A stretch of 64,000 nt of DNA from Camelimonas lactis (lineage in GTDB: Bacteria > Pseudomonadota > Alphaproteobacteria > Rhizobiales > Beijerinckiaceae), in the NCBI RefSeq assembly GCF_004342915.1, contig NZ_SLWL01000011.1, forward strand, positions 107,276 to 171,275, given 5' to 3'. The notes beneath the pieces were generated by a model, which was given only the letters and a program-made list of their open reading frames with translations, was not told the DNA's origin and did not search any database. The position numbers were made by a program, and so were the translations under genes. Positions 9,333-17,710 of the stretch are shown one piece after another (within the stretch, counting starts at the first letter, position 1; the number at the start of each line of letters is the position of its first letter).

Positions 9333-11900
9333 ATGGAACGCAATCCCATCCGTTTTGTCTGGCAGAACAGCCGTCTGTTGCATGTGGCCGCCCTGCTGGC
9401 GCTGCTGGCCATGGCCCCGGTGAACTGGCTGCTGCTTGAATTGCCGCGGATTCTCGTGGACGACGCGGTGCTGGGCGTGGCGTTCCGGGACCGCAGCATC
9501 GCCAGCTTCCTGCCGCTGTCGATCCCGCTGCCGGAACGGATGTTCCAGAGCGAGCTTCGCCTGTTCCAGGGGCTGGCGCTGGAGCGCAACGCCTATTTCA
9601 TCGCCGGCTGCGTCGCCGTTCTCGGCCTGCTGGCAATCCGCAGCCTGCTGATCTCGCTGGTGGCGGCGTTGCGCAGCGTCATCGCCCGGCGCCTCGCCAG
9701 CCTGCTGCGGCTGCGACTGTTCCGGCGCATCGCCGGCTCCCGCGGCATGACCCAGGACGACGCCGATGAGGCCGCCCGGCTCTCTGGCGGCGGGCTGTCG
9801 GCGATCGCCTGGTTTTTTGGCGACGCGGTCATCGTGCCTGTCATGGCCCTGAGCCAGCTCGCCATCGTGCTGGCGTTCGGCGTGCATGTGGGCGTCCATT
9901 CCGGCGCCATGCTGCTTGGCCTGACCATCGCCAACGTCATTGTCATTTTGTGGGTCGCCCGCTCCGAGGCCCTGCTGGCCGAGGAGGCCCGGCGGCGCGA
10001 GCGGACGATGACCCGGGCGACGCGCGCCGCCGCCAGCCGCGCCGTCGCCATCCAGTTGCACGGCGCCTTCGATGTCGAGGAAGGTTACTTCCGCAGCCTG
10101 CTCACGCGCCTCGACGCCCTGTGGCGGCCCCTGGCCCGCAAGGTCTCCCTCGCCTCCGCCGCCCGCGCCTTCCTGCGCGAATGCGGCCCGCTGCTGATGA
10201 TCACCTGGGGATGCTGGTGGGTGATGCAGGGCGACCTGACCCTTGGCGGCATGGTTTCCCTGGTGTTCGCGTCCGTGTTGCTGCAACGGCCGGTCAACGC
10301 CCTGGTCGCCTGGCGGCGGGAGCGGGACCGGGCGCGCGCCGTGCTCGGCGAGATCGCCCGCGCCAATGGCGCCCTCGCCGCGCGACGGCCGCGCGAGACC
10401 CAGCCTCTTACCAGCGACGTGCTCGCCGCGCCGCTGAGCGCCGAAGGGGTGGCGGCGTTCGATCCGGTGAGCGGCCTGCGCGTATCGGGGGTGTCGCTCG
10501 ACATCCCGCTTCCCGCCCATGTGGCGCTGATTGGCGATTCCGGCTCCGGGGCGGAGGTGTTCGCCGGCCTGCTTGGCGGCGCCTATGACGCCACCGCCGG
10601 CTCCATCCGCATCGGCGAGCGCCCGCTGCAAAGCATCGCCGGCCCGACCCGGCCAAAATTCATCGCCTACGCCGGCGGCGCGCCGATCATCCTGGCCGGG
10701 ACCGTGCTTGAGAACCTGCAATATGGCTGCGCGGAATGGAGCGCGGGCGGGGGCTTCGTGCACGGTCCTGACCGCGCGACGATTGAAGAAGCCGTCCGTG
10801 TCGCCGGCCTTGACGACGCGGTCTACGCGCTTGGCCTCGCCGCCACGGTGGAAAATGGCGACGACCCGCAAACCGCCGCCCGCGTGATCGCGGCGCGGCG
10901 CGCCGTGCGGGAGGAACTGGAGCGCGCCGGCGCGGCGGCCCTTGTCGATCCGTTCGATCCCGCCGCCTACAACATGCACGCCACGGTGGCGGAAAACCTG
11001 ATGTTTGGCCTGCCCGTCGGCGATACGTTCGGCGAGGCCAACCTTGCCGCCCATCCGTTCGTGCGGGCGGTTCTGGCCGCCGAGAACCTGGGCCGGCCAC
11101 TGGAGAACATGGGCCTCGCCATCGCCCGCAGCATGCTGGAGATGTTCGAGGGCGTGCCCGAGGGGCACCCGCTTTTCCGGCAATTTTCGTTCTTCCACTA
11201 CGGTGAGCGCGGCGCCTACGAAGAATTGCGCGACCGGCACGCGGGCGACCTGCGGCCGCGCGGCGCGGTCGCGGCGCGGGACCGTGACCTGCTGGTCAAC
11301 CTCGCCTTCCGGTATGTGGAATCCCGGCACCGCCTTGGTCTGCTGGACGACAGCCTGAAGCAGCGCATCGTTCAGGCCCGCGCCGTGTTCCGCGAGCTGT
11401 TGCCGCGTGGCCTTGAAGCCGCCGTGGCCTTCTACCGCCCGGATGAGATCTGCCGGGCGGCGAGCCTCGCCGACAATCTGCTGTTCGGCCGCGTCGCCCA
11501 CAACATCGCCGGGGCCGAGGAAAAGGTCCAGGGCGTCATCGCCGCCACCCTCCGGCAGACCGGGCTGGACGACTTGGTGGTCAGCCTGGGCCTTTCCGCC
11601 CGCATCAGCGCCAACGACATGCGCGCCATGGCCGGACGCGAGAACCAGCTCGACCTCGCCCGATGCCTCGCGCGCCGGCCCGACATGCTGGTGGCGGCGG
11701 GGGTAACCGAGAATCTTTCACCCTCACAAGCCGCCGCGCTGTTGAACCGTCTGCGTATGTGGCTTGACGGACGCAGCCTGTTCATCACCATGCGCGATGC
11801 GGAGCTGGCGGAAAACATGCGAATGGTATGGTTTGCCCGCGGCGGCCTCACGCGCTCGGGCGCCCCAACCGGGGTGGAGAATGGAGAAAATCCGGCATGA
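9333..11900 (+). CDS. ABC-exporter-like protein with degenerate, expanded nucleotide-binding domain
   Basis: An 855-aa protein. Residues 1-320 look like an ABC exporter membrane domain with about six helices. The C-terminal part aligns by eye with an ABC ATPase, but the key residues are gone: Walker A reads GDSGSGAEV (401-409, no Lys-Ser/Thr); the LSGGQ region reads AMAGRENQLDLARCLARRPD; Walker B reads MLVAAGVTENL (no Asp, no catalytic Glu); and the H-loop reads FITMRD (no His). Pseudo-Walker A and pseudo-signature are about 376 residues apart, against roughly 100 in normal domains. The extra length holds three copies of the element that normally follows the Q-loop: TVLENLQYG (457-465), TVAENLMFG (551-559) and SLADNLLFG (711-719). 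ATP-driven transport is unlikely; a structural or sensory role is inferred. The MBL hydrolase follows 62 bp downstream. Confidence 0.85.
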   Translation: MERNPIRFVWQNSRLLHVAALLALLAMAPVNWLLLELPRILVDDAVLGVAFRDRSIASFLPLSIPLPERMFQSELRLFQGLALERNAYFIAGCVAVLGLLAIRSLLISLVAALRSVIARRLASLLRLRLFRRIAGSRGMTQDDADEAARLSGGGLSAIAWFFGDAVIVPVMALSQLAIVLAFGVHVGVHSGAMLLGLTIANVIVILWVARSEALLAEEARRRERTMTRATRAAASRAVAIQLHGAFDVEEGYFRSLLTRLDALWRPLARKVSLASAARAFLRECGPLLMITWGCWWVMQGDLTLGGMVSLVFASVLLQRPVNALVAWRRERDRARAVLGEIARANGALAARRPRETQPLTSDVLAAPLSAEGVAAFDPVSGLRVSGVSLDIPLPAHVALIGDSGSGAEVFAGLLGGAYDATAGSIRIGERPLQSIAGPTRPKFIAYAGGAPIILAGTVLENLQYGCAEWSAGGGFVHGPDRATIEEAVRVAGLDDAVYALGLAATVENGDDPQTAARVIAARRAVREELERAGAAALVDPFDPAAYNMHATVAENLMFGLPVGDTFGEANLAAHPFVRAVLAAENLGRPLENMGLAIARSMLEMFEGVPEGHPLFRQFSFFHYGERGAYEELRDRHAGDLRPRGAVAARDRDLLVNLAFRYVESRHRLGLLDDSLKQRIVQARAVFRELLPRGLEAAVAFYRPDEICRAASLADNLLFGRVAHNIAGAEEKVQGVIAATLRQTGLDDLVVSLGLSARISANDMRAMAGRENQLDLARCLARRPDMLVAAGVTENLSPSQAAALLNRLRMWLDGRSLFITMRDAELAENMRMVWFARGGLTRSGAPTGVENGENPA

Positions 11901-11962
11901 ACGGTCTGGAGCGCCGCGTGCGCCAGCACACATTGACCCGCGCCCCGCGTCAATAAATTGAC

Positions 11963-12832
11963 ATGATGGCTGCTGTGACAAACACCACTGCGGACAAGGG
12001 CCTGTCCGTGCGCTTCTGGGGCGTGCGCGGGTCACATCCCGTCTGCGGTCCGCGCTTCGCTTATTTCGGCGGTAATACGCCGTGCGTCGAGGTTTCCGTC
12101 GACGGGCAGCGTTTCATTGTCGACGCCGGCGCCGGCCTCATCGAACTGGGCCAGGCGCTGTGCCGCGACGTCGGGTGCGACGGCAGCTTTCCCGCCGATG
12201 TCCACCTGCTCCTCAGCCATCTGCATCACGACCACATTTCCGGCCTGCCGTTTTTCAAGCCGGCGTTGCGGGCCGACAGCGTCATTCACACCTGGTGCGG
12301 CAACCTTGACGGGGCGAGCGCCGCCGCCGCCCTGGGCGAGATGTACCGGCCGCCGCTGTTTCCCATCAGCCTCGAACAGTTGCCGGCCACCTTTGAGCAC
12401 CACGGCTTCCATGCTGGCGAGACCCTGCAGATCGCCGGCCGCCAGATCCGCACCTGCCTGCTCAACCACCCTTCCGGCGCCACGGGATACCGTTTCGATC
12501 ACAATGGCCGCGCCGTCTGCTACATCAGCGACATCGAGCACGACGCCAGCGGCCCCCCGCCCGAACTGAAAGCCTTTGTCGCCGGCGCGGACCTGGTGAT
12601 CTACGATTCGATGTTTCTGGAAGAAGAATATTGCCGCTGCATCGGCTGGGGCCACTCCACCTGGCGCGAGGGCGTGCGCCTGTGCCGCGAAGGCGGCGCC
12701 AGGGCCATGGCGATGTTCCACCTGCACCCCGACAGGGACGATGAGGTTCACCGCAACATCGAGCGGGAACTGGCCCTGGCCCTGCCCGGCTCGTTCGTGG
12801 CCCGCGAGGGCCTCACGGTTACCTTCGACTGA
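11963..12832 (+). CDS. MBL-fold metallo-hydrolase
   Basis: A 289-aa metallo-beta-lactamase-fold protein. The metal motif HLHHDH is present (LLLSHLHHDHISGLPFF), with further ligands in LLNHPSG, YISDIEHD and FHLHPDRDDE. The opening RFWGVRGSHPVCGP and FGGNTPCVEV stretch is typical of a phosphodiesterase-like MBL subgroup. Two adjacent ATGs (11963 and 11966) are possible starts. Its position right after the pseudo-ABC gene suggests co-transcription. The substrate is unknown; a cyclic nucleotide or phosphodiester is a guess from similarity. Confidence 0.88.
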   Translation: MMAAVTNTTADKGLSVRFWGVRGSHPVCGPRFAYFGGNTPCVEVSVDGQRFIVDAGAGLIELGQALCRDVGCDGSFPADVHLLLSHLHHDHISGLPFFKPALRADSVIHTWCGNLDGASAAAALGEMYRPPLFPISLEQLPATFEHHGFHAGETLQIAGRQIRTCLLNHPSGATGYRFDHNGRAVCYISDIEHDASGPPPELKAFVAGADLVIYDSMFLEEEYCRCIGWGHSTWREGVRLCREGGARAMAMFHLHPDRDDEVHRNIERELALALPGSFVAREGLTVTFD

Positions 12833-13318
12833 CTGAAACACGCCCCGGGCGGCGGCCAGGCGCGCCGGTGAGCCGCGCCCCGCCCGTGACCGGACCGTCG
12901 CCTGGTCCGCCCGGGCGCCGGTTCGCGCGCGAAGCGCCCGCCGGGGTTGCCGCCTCACCATCGTCACGGCCTCCTCAGTTCTCCCGCCTCACGCGCCCGT
13001 ATGGCCCGCCCACACGGCCCATCCTGACCCCAGGCGGAAGCGTCGCCCCGTAGCGGAGCGCGCGATACCTTCGCAGGCGTTGCGCATGACCGCCAGAAGG
13101 CCGCGGGGATTCGTCTGACAGGCAAACTTTCCACATCATCCTGGGCGCCAAACGGGCGCCTGCCGCGCCGGACGTGGACCTTTTGCAGGCGGTTTCGTGG
13201 CGCGCCACGCGCATCACCCAACGCGCCGCGCGCATCACCCGGGCGCCCGCGCTTTCTCAAAACCCCGGGTTGCGGCTATAGGCTGTAGCGCATCGCGCCT
13301 TCTTCCTGGAGAACCGGC
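12833..13318. other. Intergenic region without recognised gene
   Basis: 486 bp between the MBL hydrolase and the glycosyl-phosphate transferase. Short repeats of CGCGCATCACCC occur near 13207-13240, but no convincing coding frame, RNA or terminator is visible. Confidence 0.4.
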
Positions 13319-14332
13319 TTGCTTCCCCTTCTGGTCGTTCTTTTCGCCGCCGCCATCGCCGCCGGCGTCCTGGTGATCGCGCTGCGCCCGCTCCTGCAAC
13401 GGTATGCCCTGGCCCGTCCCAACGCCCGCTCCAGCCACCGGACGCCCACGCCCCAGGGCGGCGGCATCGCCGTATTGGGCGGCTGCTTTGTCGCCCTGGG
13501 CCTGGCGGCCGCGATGGCGTGGCTGCCGCCAGCATCCCGGGACAGCGCCGGCTGGCTGGCGCTGGCGGCGGCTCTGATCGGCCTGATCGGGGCGATTGAC
13601 GACATCCGGCCGCTGCCCGTGGTGCCACGTCTGGCGGGCCAGGCCCTGACCATCCTGCTGGCGCTGTGGGCTGTTGGCGACGACGCCCGCCTGGCGCCTG
13701 CCCTGCCGCTGGCGCTGGAGCGCGCCTTCGAGGTCTTCGCGGGCCTGTGGTTCGTCAATCTCACCAATTTCATGGACGGGCTGGACTGGCTGACCGTCGC
13801 CGGCGTCACGCCGCTGCTGCTGGCCCTGGCCCTGTTCGGCGCATTTGGCGGCGCGGGCGGCGACCATGCGACGCTGCTGGCCGTGGTGGCGGCCGCCCTG
13901 GCCGGCGGCATGCTGGGTTTCGCGCCGTTCAACAGGCCGCCGGCGCGGCTGTTTCTCGGCGACGTCGGCTCGCTGGCCATTGGCCTGATCGTCGCCTGGC
14001 TGCTGTTTCTGCTGGCTTCCGGCGGGGCGCTGGTCGCGGCGCTGCTGCTGCCCATGTACTCTTGCGCCGACGCCACCATCACCCTGTGCCGACGCCTGGC
14101 GCGCGGCGAACGGGTGTGGGAGGCGCATCGCCAGCACGTCTACCAGCAGGCGGCGGACCGGGGCTGGAGCGCGGCCCGCGTCGCGGGGACCATCACCGTC
14201 GCCAACGTGGCGCTCGCCGGCCTCGCGGCGCTGGCGCTGACCGCCGAAGGGCTCGCCGCGCAACTGGGGCTGCTGGCCTGCGGCGCGGCCGTCACCGGCC
14301 TGCTGCTGGCGCGGCTGGGGGGACGGCTGTGA
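13319..14332 (+). CDS. WecA/MraY-family polyprenyl-phosphate glycosyl-1-phosphate transferase
   Basis: A 337-aa polytopic membrane enzyme (about ten helices) of glycosyltransferase family 4. It would attach a sugar-1-phosphate to undecaprenyl phosphate at the cytoplasmic face of the membrane. Diagnostic motifs are SSHRTPTPQGGGI near residues 38-50, IDDIRPLPVVPR, the Mg-binding NLTNFMDGLDW, FLGDVGS and the C-terminal HRQHVYQQ loop. A TTG start is preceded by TGGAGAAC. It probably initiates an O-antigen or capsule repeat unit; no sugar-modifying genes are adjacent, so the acceptor sugar is unknown. Confidence 0.9.
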   Translation: MLPLLVVLFAAAIAAGVLVIALRPLLQRYALARPNARSSHRTPTPQGGGIAVLGGCFVALGLAAAMAWLPPASRDSAGWLALAAALIGLIGAIDDIRPLPVVPRLAGQALTILLALWAVGDDARLAPALPLALERAFEVFAGLWFVNLTNFMDGLDWLTVAGVTPLLLALALFGAFGGAGGDHATLLAVVAAALAGGMLGFAPFNRPPARLFLGDVGSLAIGLIVAWLLFLLASGGALVAALLLPMYSCADATITLCRRLARGERVWEAHRQHVYQQAADRGWSAARVAGTITVANVALAGLAALALTAEGLAAQLGLLACGAAVTGLLLARLGGRL

Positions 14333-14485
14333 ACGACGCTCCCCGGAGCCGGAACAGGCGCGGGCGGCGCATCAGGGGACTGTACGGCGCCGCGCATCGG
14401 TGAGAATGTCCCGCGTCCGAGCCGCCGCCAGATCCGCCGCGCGCCAACCATGCGCCAACGATCGCCACGCACCCAGGGATTCGCC

Positions 14486-15628
14486 ATGCTCCGCCTGCGC
14501 CCGCCCCGTTTTGCGTCCTTGAGCCGCCGCAAGCTTTTCGCCGCCGCCATGGGCGCGCTGACCCTCGCCGTCGCCGGGACTTCGGGGCCGGCGCGGGCCG
14601 ATGGGCGCGTCGTCAACATCTACAACTGGTCGGACTACATCGATCCGGCGATGCTGAAGAAGTTCACGGAAGAGACGGGGATTCGCGTCGTCTATGACAC
14701 CTACGACAATAACGAGATCATCGAGAGCAAACTGCTCGCGGGCAAATCCGGCTATGACGTGGTGGTTCCCACCGGCCCGACCGTACAGCGGCTGATCCGC
14801 GCCGGCGTGCTGAAGGAGCTGGACAAGGCGGCCCTGCCCAATCTCAAACACGCCTGGCCAGAAATCGCCGCGCGACTGGCCATCTATGATCCCGGCAACC
14901 GCCACGCGGTCAACTACATGTGGGGCACGACCGGCCTTGGCGTGAACGTGGCGAAGGCGCGCCAGGCGCTGGGGCCGGACGTGCAGCTGGACAGCCTCGA
15001 CCTGCTGATGAAACCGGAGCTGGCCGGCAAGCTGAAATCCTGCGGGATCATGATTCTGGACGCGGCCGAGGACGTGCTGCCCGCGGCGCTGCGTTACATC
15101 GGACGCGACCCGGATTCAAAAGCGCCGGCCGACCTGCAGGCGGCGGCGGACGCGCTCGGCAAGGTGCGCGGCGATATCCGCAAGCTGCACTCCTCCGAAT
15201 ATATCGCCGCCCTGGCCAACGGCGACATCTGCATGGCGTTTGGCTACTCCGGCGATATCCTCCAGGCGCGGCGCCGCGCGCAGGAAGCGAAGAACGGCGT
15301 CAAGGTGGCCTACGTGCTTCCCAGGGAAGGCGCGCAGATGTGGTTCGACAATTTCGCCATTGCCGCCGATGCGCCGCATCCGGCGGAAGCCCATGCCTTC
15401 ATCAACTTCATGATGCGGCCTGACGTCGCGGCGGCCAACAGCAATTTCACCGCCTACGCCAGCGGCAATGGCGACGCCCGGGCGCTGGTGACGCCGGCGT
15501 TGCTGAACGACCCCAACGTCTATCCGGACGCAGCGACCATGGCCCGCCTGTTCACCACCACGACGCCGGACGACCGCAGCCAGCGCGCCATAACCCGATT
15601 GTGGACCCGGCTGCGCAGCGGCCGTTGA
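14486..15628 (+). CDS. PotF/PotD-type polyamine ABC transporter substrate-binding protein
   Basis: Periplasmic solute-binding protein of 380 aa from the ATG at 14486. A basic leader with SRRKLF followed by a hydrophobic stretch ending PARAD fits an export signal, possibly Tat-like. The mature part starts VVNIYNWSDYIDPAMLKKF, the hallmark of the PotD/PotF polyamine binders, and contains KSGYDVVVPTG and NAVNYMWGTT-like segments. Putrescine or spermidine is the likely ligand. No permease or ATPase gene is next to it, so it must rely on components elsewhere or act alone. An earlier ATG at 14450 is in frame. Confidence 0.88.
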   Translation: MLRLRPPRFASLSRRKLFAAAMGALTLAVAGTSGPARADGRVVNIYNWSDYIDPAMLKKFTEETGIRVVYDTYDNNEIIESKLLAGKSGYDVVVPTGPTVQRLIRAGVLKELDKAALPNLKHAWPEIAARLAIYDPGNRHAVNYMWGTTGLGVNVAKARQALGPDVQLDSLDLLMKPELAGKLKSCGIMILDAAEDVLPAALRYIGRDPDSKAPADLQAAADALGKVRGDIRKLHSSEYIAALANGDICMAFGYSGDILQARRRAQEAKNGVKVAYVLPREGAQMWFDNFAIAADAPHPAEAHAFINFMMRPDVAAANSNFTAYASGNGDARALVTPALLNDPNVYPDAATMARLFTTTTPDDRSQRAITRLWTRLRSGR

Positions 15629-15876
15629 CCGGGCCGGCGCGCCCATGGGCGCCAGCAACCACACGATGCGTTTTTCCAGATGCGCGGCGCGGCGGATCTT
15701 GTCAGGATAAGGATCGCGCGTTGTTCAGGCGGAATCAGGAGCGCCGCCTTGCGCGGAAGCGTCGGGGCGCCCACATCCCGGCCCGACGGCGCGTCGTACT
15801 GGCGATGCGTTGTCGTGATGCGCCGTCATCATGCGTGGTCATGGCGACGCGGATCATCAATGAAGCAATCCGTGGA

Positions 15877-15905
15877 TTGACAGCACCGGGCGCCTTTACT
15901 AACGG
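15877..15905 (+). promoter_or_regulatory. Probable sigma-70-type promoter for the TIGR02300 gene
   Basis: A perfect TTGACA at 15877-15882 is followed after 17 bp by TAACGG at 15900-15905, 33 bp upstream of the GTG start. The rest of the 309-bp gap from 15629 shows no gene. Confidence 0.5.
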
Positions 15906-15937
15906 GGACGCTCGCAATTTCCGAAAGAGAGTCTGCT

Positions 15938-16300
15938 GTGGCAAAGCCGGAACTCGGAACGAAGCGGGTCTGTCCGACCACGGGCCGCAAGTTCTATGAT
16001 CTGAACAAGGATCCCATCGTGTCGCCGTATACCGGCGAGGCGTTCCCGCGCTCAATGTTCGAGCCGCAGGCAAAGAACACGCGCCCGGCGGATGACGACG
16101 CCGACGATGAGAGCGCCGATCCCGCGACCGTGTCCCTCGAAGAGGCCGACAACGACGAGGTCGGCAAGATCGACGTGGACGTCGACGTGGATGTCGATGG
16201 CGACAGCGATGACGACGACGCCTTCCTTGAAGAAGAGGAAGACAGCGACGACGTCGCCGGACTTATCGACAGCGACATCGACGACGACGAGGAAATCTGA
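15938..16300 (+). CDS. TIGR02300 family protein with acidic tail
   Basis: A 120-aa protein of the alphaproteobacterial TIGR02300 family; its function is unknown. The conserved N-terminus is GTKRVCPTTGRKFYDLNKDP followed by IVSPYTGEAFP; one Cys and the YDLNKDP motif are the family hallmarks. The rest is extremely acidic, including the run VDVDVDVDGDSDDDD and a terminus made mostly of Asp and Glu. It starts at GTG 15938, after GAAAGAGAG. The low-complexity tail is probably disordered. Confidence 0.88.
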   Translation: MAKPELGTKRVCPTTGRKFYDLNKDPIVSPYTGEAFPRSMFEPQAKNTRPADDDADDESADPATVSLEEADNDEVGKIDVDVDVDVDGDSDDDDAFLEEEEDSDDVAGLIDSDIDDDEEI

Positions 16301-16318
16301 GCAAAAGCGTTTTGAGCG

Positions 16319-16347
16319 CTTGTGCTCCGGAGGCGATATGACTATAC
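16319..16347 (+). promoter_or_regulatory. Promoter of tRNA-Ala copy 1
   Basis: CTTGTG (16319-16324), a 17-bp spacer and CTATAC (16342-16347). The same two hexamers with the same spacing lie at the same distance from the second tRNA copy although the spacers differ, which argues they are functional. Confidence 0.75.
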
Positions 16348-16391
16348 CGCCTCCATCCACGGCGACCGCCCCAACGGCCGCCGGAAAAAGT

Positions 16392-16467
<76 letters not shown>

Positions 16468-16518
16468 ATCTCCTCCCGCCAGATAGCGGGCGCAGGAGAC
16501 CCCCCCGAAAGGGAGACG

Positions 16519-16543
16519 CCGGTCCGCAAGGGCCGGTTTTTTT
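16519..16543 (+). terminator. Intrinsic terminator of tRNA-Ala copy 1
   Basis: Stem CCGGTCC/GGGCCGG (one G-T pair), GCAA tetraloop, then seven T residues. Confidence 0.93.
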
Positions 16544-16714
16544 ATGCCATGACGCATGCTGCCCCCCGCGCAGATGGCGCCGGACCTGGCGGTCGCGCCG
16601 TGCTTTCCGCCACAGGTTTCGCCCCCCGGGCCGGGGTGGGGGAGCGGGCGGACGGGCCGCGATGGCGGCGTCATCAACAGGCGGGGAAAAAAACGTCGCA
16701 GCCCCCATATGACG

Positions 16715-16743
16715 CTTGTGTATCCGCCCGGCTCTGACTATAC
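16715..16743 (+). promoter_or_regulatory. Promoter of tRNA-Ala copy 2
   Basis: CTTGTG (16715-16720), 17-bp spacer, CTATAC (16738-16743), matching copy 1. Confidence 0.75.
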
Positions 16744-16787
16744 CGCGTTCATCCACGGCGTCCGCCCCAACGGCCGCCGGAAAAAGT

Positions 16788-16863
<76 letters not shown>

Positions 16864-16913
16864 ATCATCTCCCGCCATAAAATATGCGCAGGAGAAATCC
16901 CGAAAGGGAGACG

Positions 16914-16938
16914 CCGGTCCGCAAGGGCCGGTTTTTTT
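16914..16938 (+). terminator. Intrinsic terminator of tRNA-Ala copy 2
   Basis: Same hairpin as copy 1: CCGGTCC-GCAA-GGGCCGG followed by seven T residues. Confidence 0.93.
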
Positions 16939-17039
16939 ATGCGCGCCAGTTTGCGGCTGTCGCCGTTCCCGTGACCGCTTTTCCCGCGGCGCGGTTTTGA
17001 CGCTGTTCAGGCAGCGAAAAACCCAGCACGCTGGCGCCC

Positions 17040-17546
17040 ATGACCGAGCTGATTCCCCCTTCCCTCACCCGCCTCGCCCATGCCTGCGCCGAACGGCTGT
17101 TCGCCCGCAAGGAGACGGTCGGCGTTTCCGAATCCTCCTCCGGCGGCCTGGTGGCGGCGGCGCTGCTCTCCGTGCCAGGCGCATCGGCCTATTTTTATGG
17201 CGCGAGCGTCACCTACGCCCGCCCGGCCGCCCGCGCCTTCATGGGCATCGAGCGGTTGCCTCCGGGCATCCGCAGCGCGACCGAGCCCTATGCGCGGATT
17301 ATGGCCGGCATTGTCAGCGAGCGGCTGGGCGCGACCTGGGGCGTCTCTGAAACCGGCGCGGCGGGCCCTGCCGGCAACAGCTATGGCGATGCGACCGGAC
17401 ACAGCTGCATGGCCGTCGCCGGGCCTGTGAGCCTGTCCCGGGTCATCAGGACGGGCGCGCCCGACCGGGAGGTGAATATGGTGCTGTTCGCCGAAGCCAC
17501 CCTGCAACTCTTCCTGGAGGCGCTGGAGACGCCGCGGCAAGGTTAG
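17040..17546 (+). CDS. CinA-family (PncC-type) nicotinamide-nucleotide amidase
   Basis: A 168-aa stand-alone CinA C-terminal domain. Members deamidate NMN to NaMN in pyridine nucleotide salvage. The family motifs SESSSGGLVAAALLSVPGAS and SETGAAGPAGNSYGD are in their usual places, and the Ser-rich first motif carries the catalytic Ser. Length fits PncC. It is convergent with the O-antigen-ligase-like gene and sits just after the tRNA-Ala cassettes. The reaction is inferred from the family. Confidence 0.88.
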   Translation: MTELIPPSLTRLAHACAERLFARKETVGVSESSSGGLVAAALLSVPGASAYFYGASVTYARPAARAFMGIERLPPGIRSATEPYARIMAGIVSERLGATWGVSETGAAGPAGNSYGDATGHSCMAVAGPVSLSRVIRTGAPDREVNMVLFAEATLQLFLEALETPRQG

Positions 17547-17639
17547 GACAGCTTCCCATCCATCTGGACCGGAAAGCGCGCCAGGGCCTCCTGCCACACG
17601 CCGGCGCATCCCTGGCGCGGGCAGATACGGCCGCACAGC

Positions 17640-17667
17640 AAAAGGCCCCGGACAGGCGTCCGGGGCC
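17640..17667 (-). terminator. Terminator between cinA-type gene and O-antigen-ligase-like gene
   Basis: GGCCCCGGAC and GTCCGGGGCC pair over 10 bp around AGGC. Read on the minus strand the stem is followed by TTTTGCTG, so it best serves the minus-strand gene ending at 17711. Confidence 0.75.
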
Positions 17668-17710
17668 AACGTTTTCTGGACCGATGTTTTTCCGGCAGCT
17701 GGCGCGGGCG

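Noticed and set aside
9219..11501. 760-codon open frame antisense to the pseudo-ABC gene
   Set aside because: Low-complexity translation (Gln/His/Arg/Gly), no domain, and the plus strand has a membrane domain and ABC-like motifs.
12964..13260. 98-codon minus-strand frame in the gap after the MBL gene
   Set aside because: Arg/Gly/Ala repeats without structure; probably non-coding GC-rich DNA.
13235..14263. 342-codon minus-strand frame opposite the WecA-like gene
   Set aside because: The plus strand has membrane helices and catalytic motifs; the minus translation is repetitive Gln/Arg/Gly.
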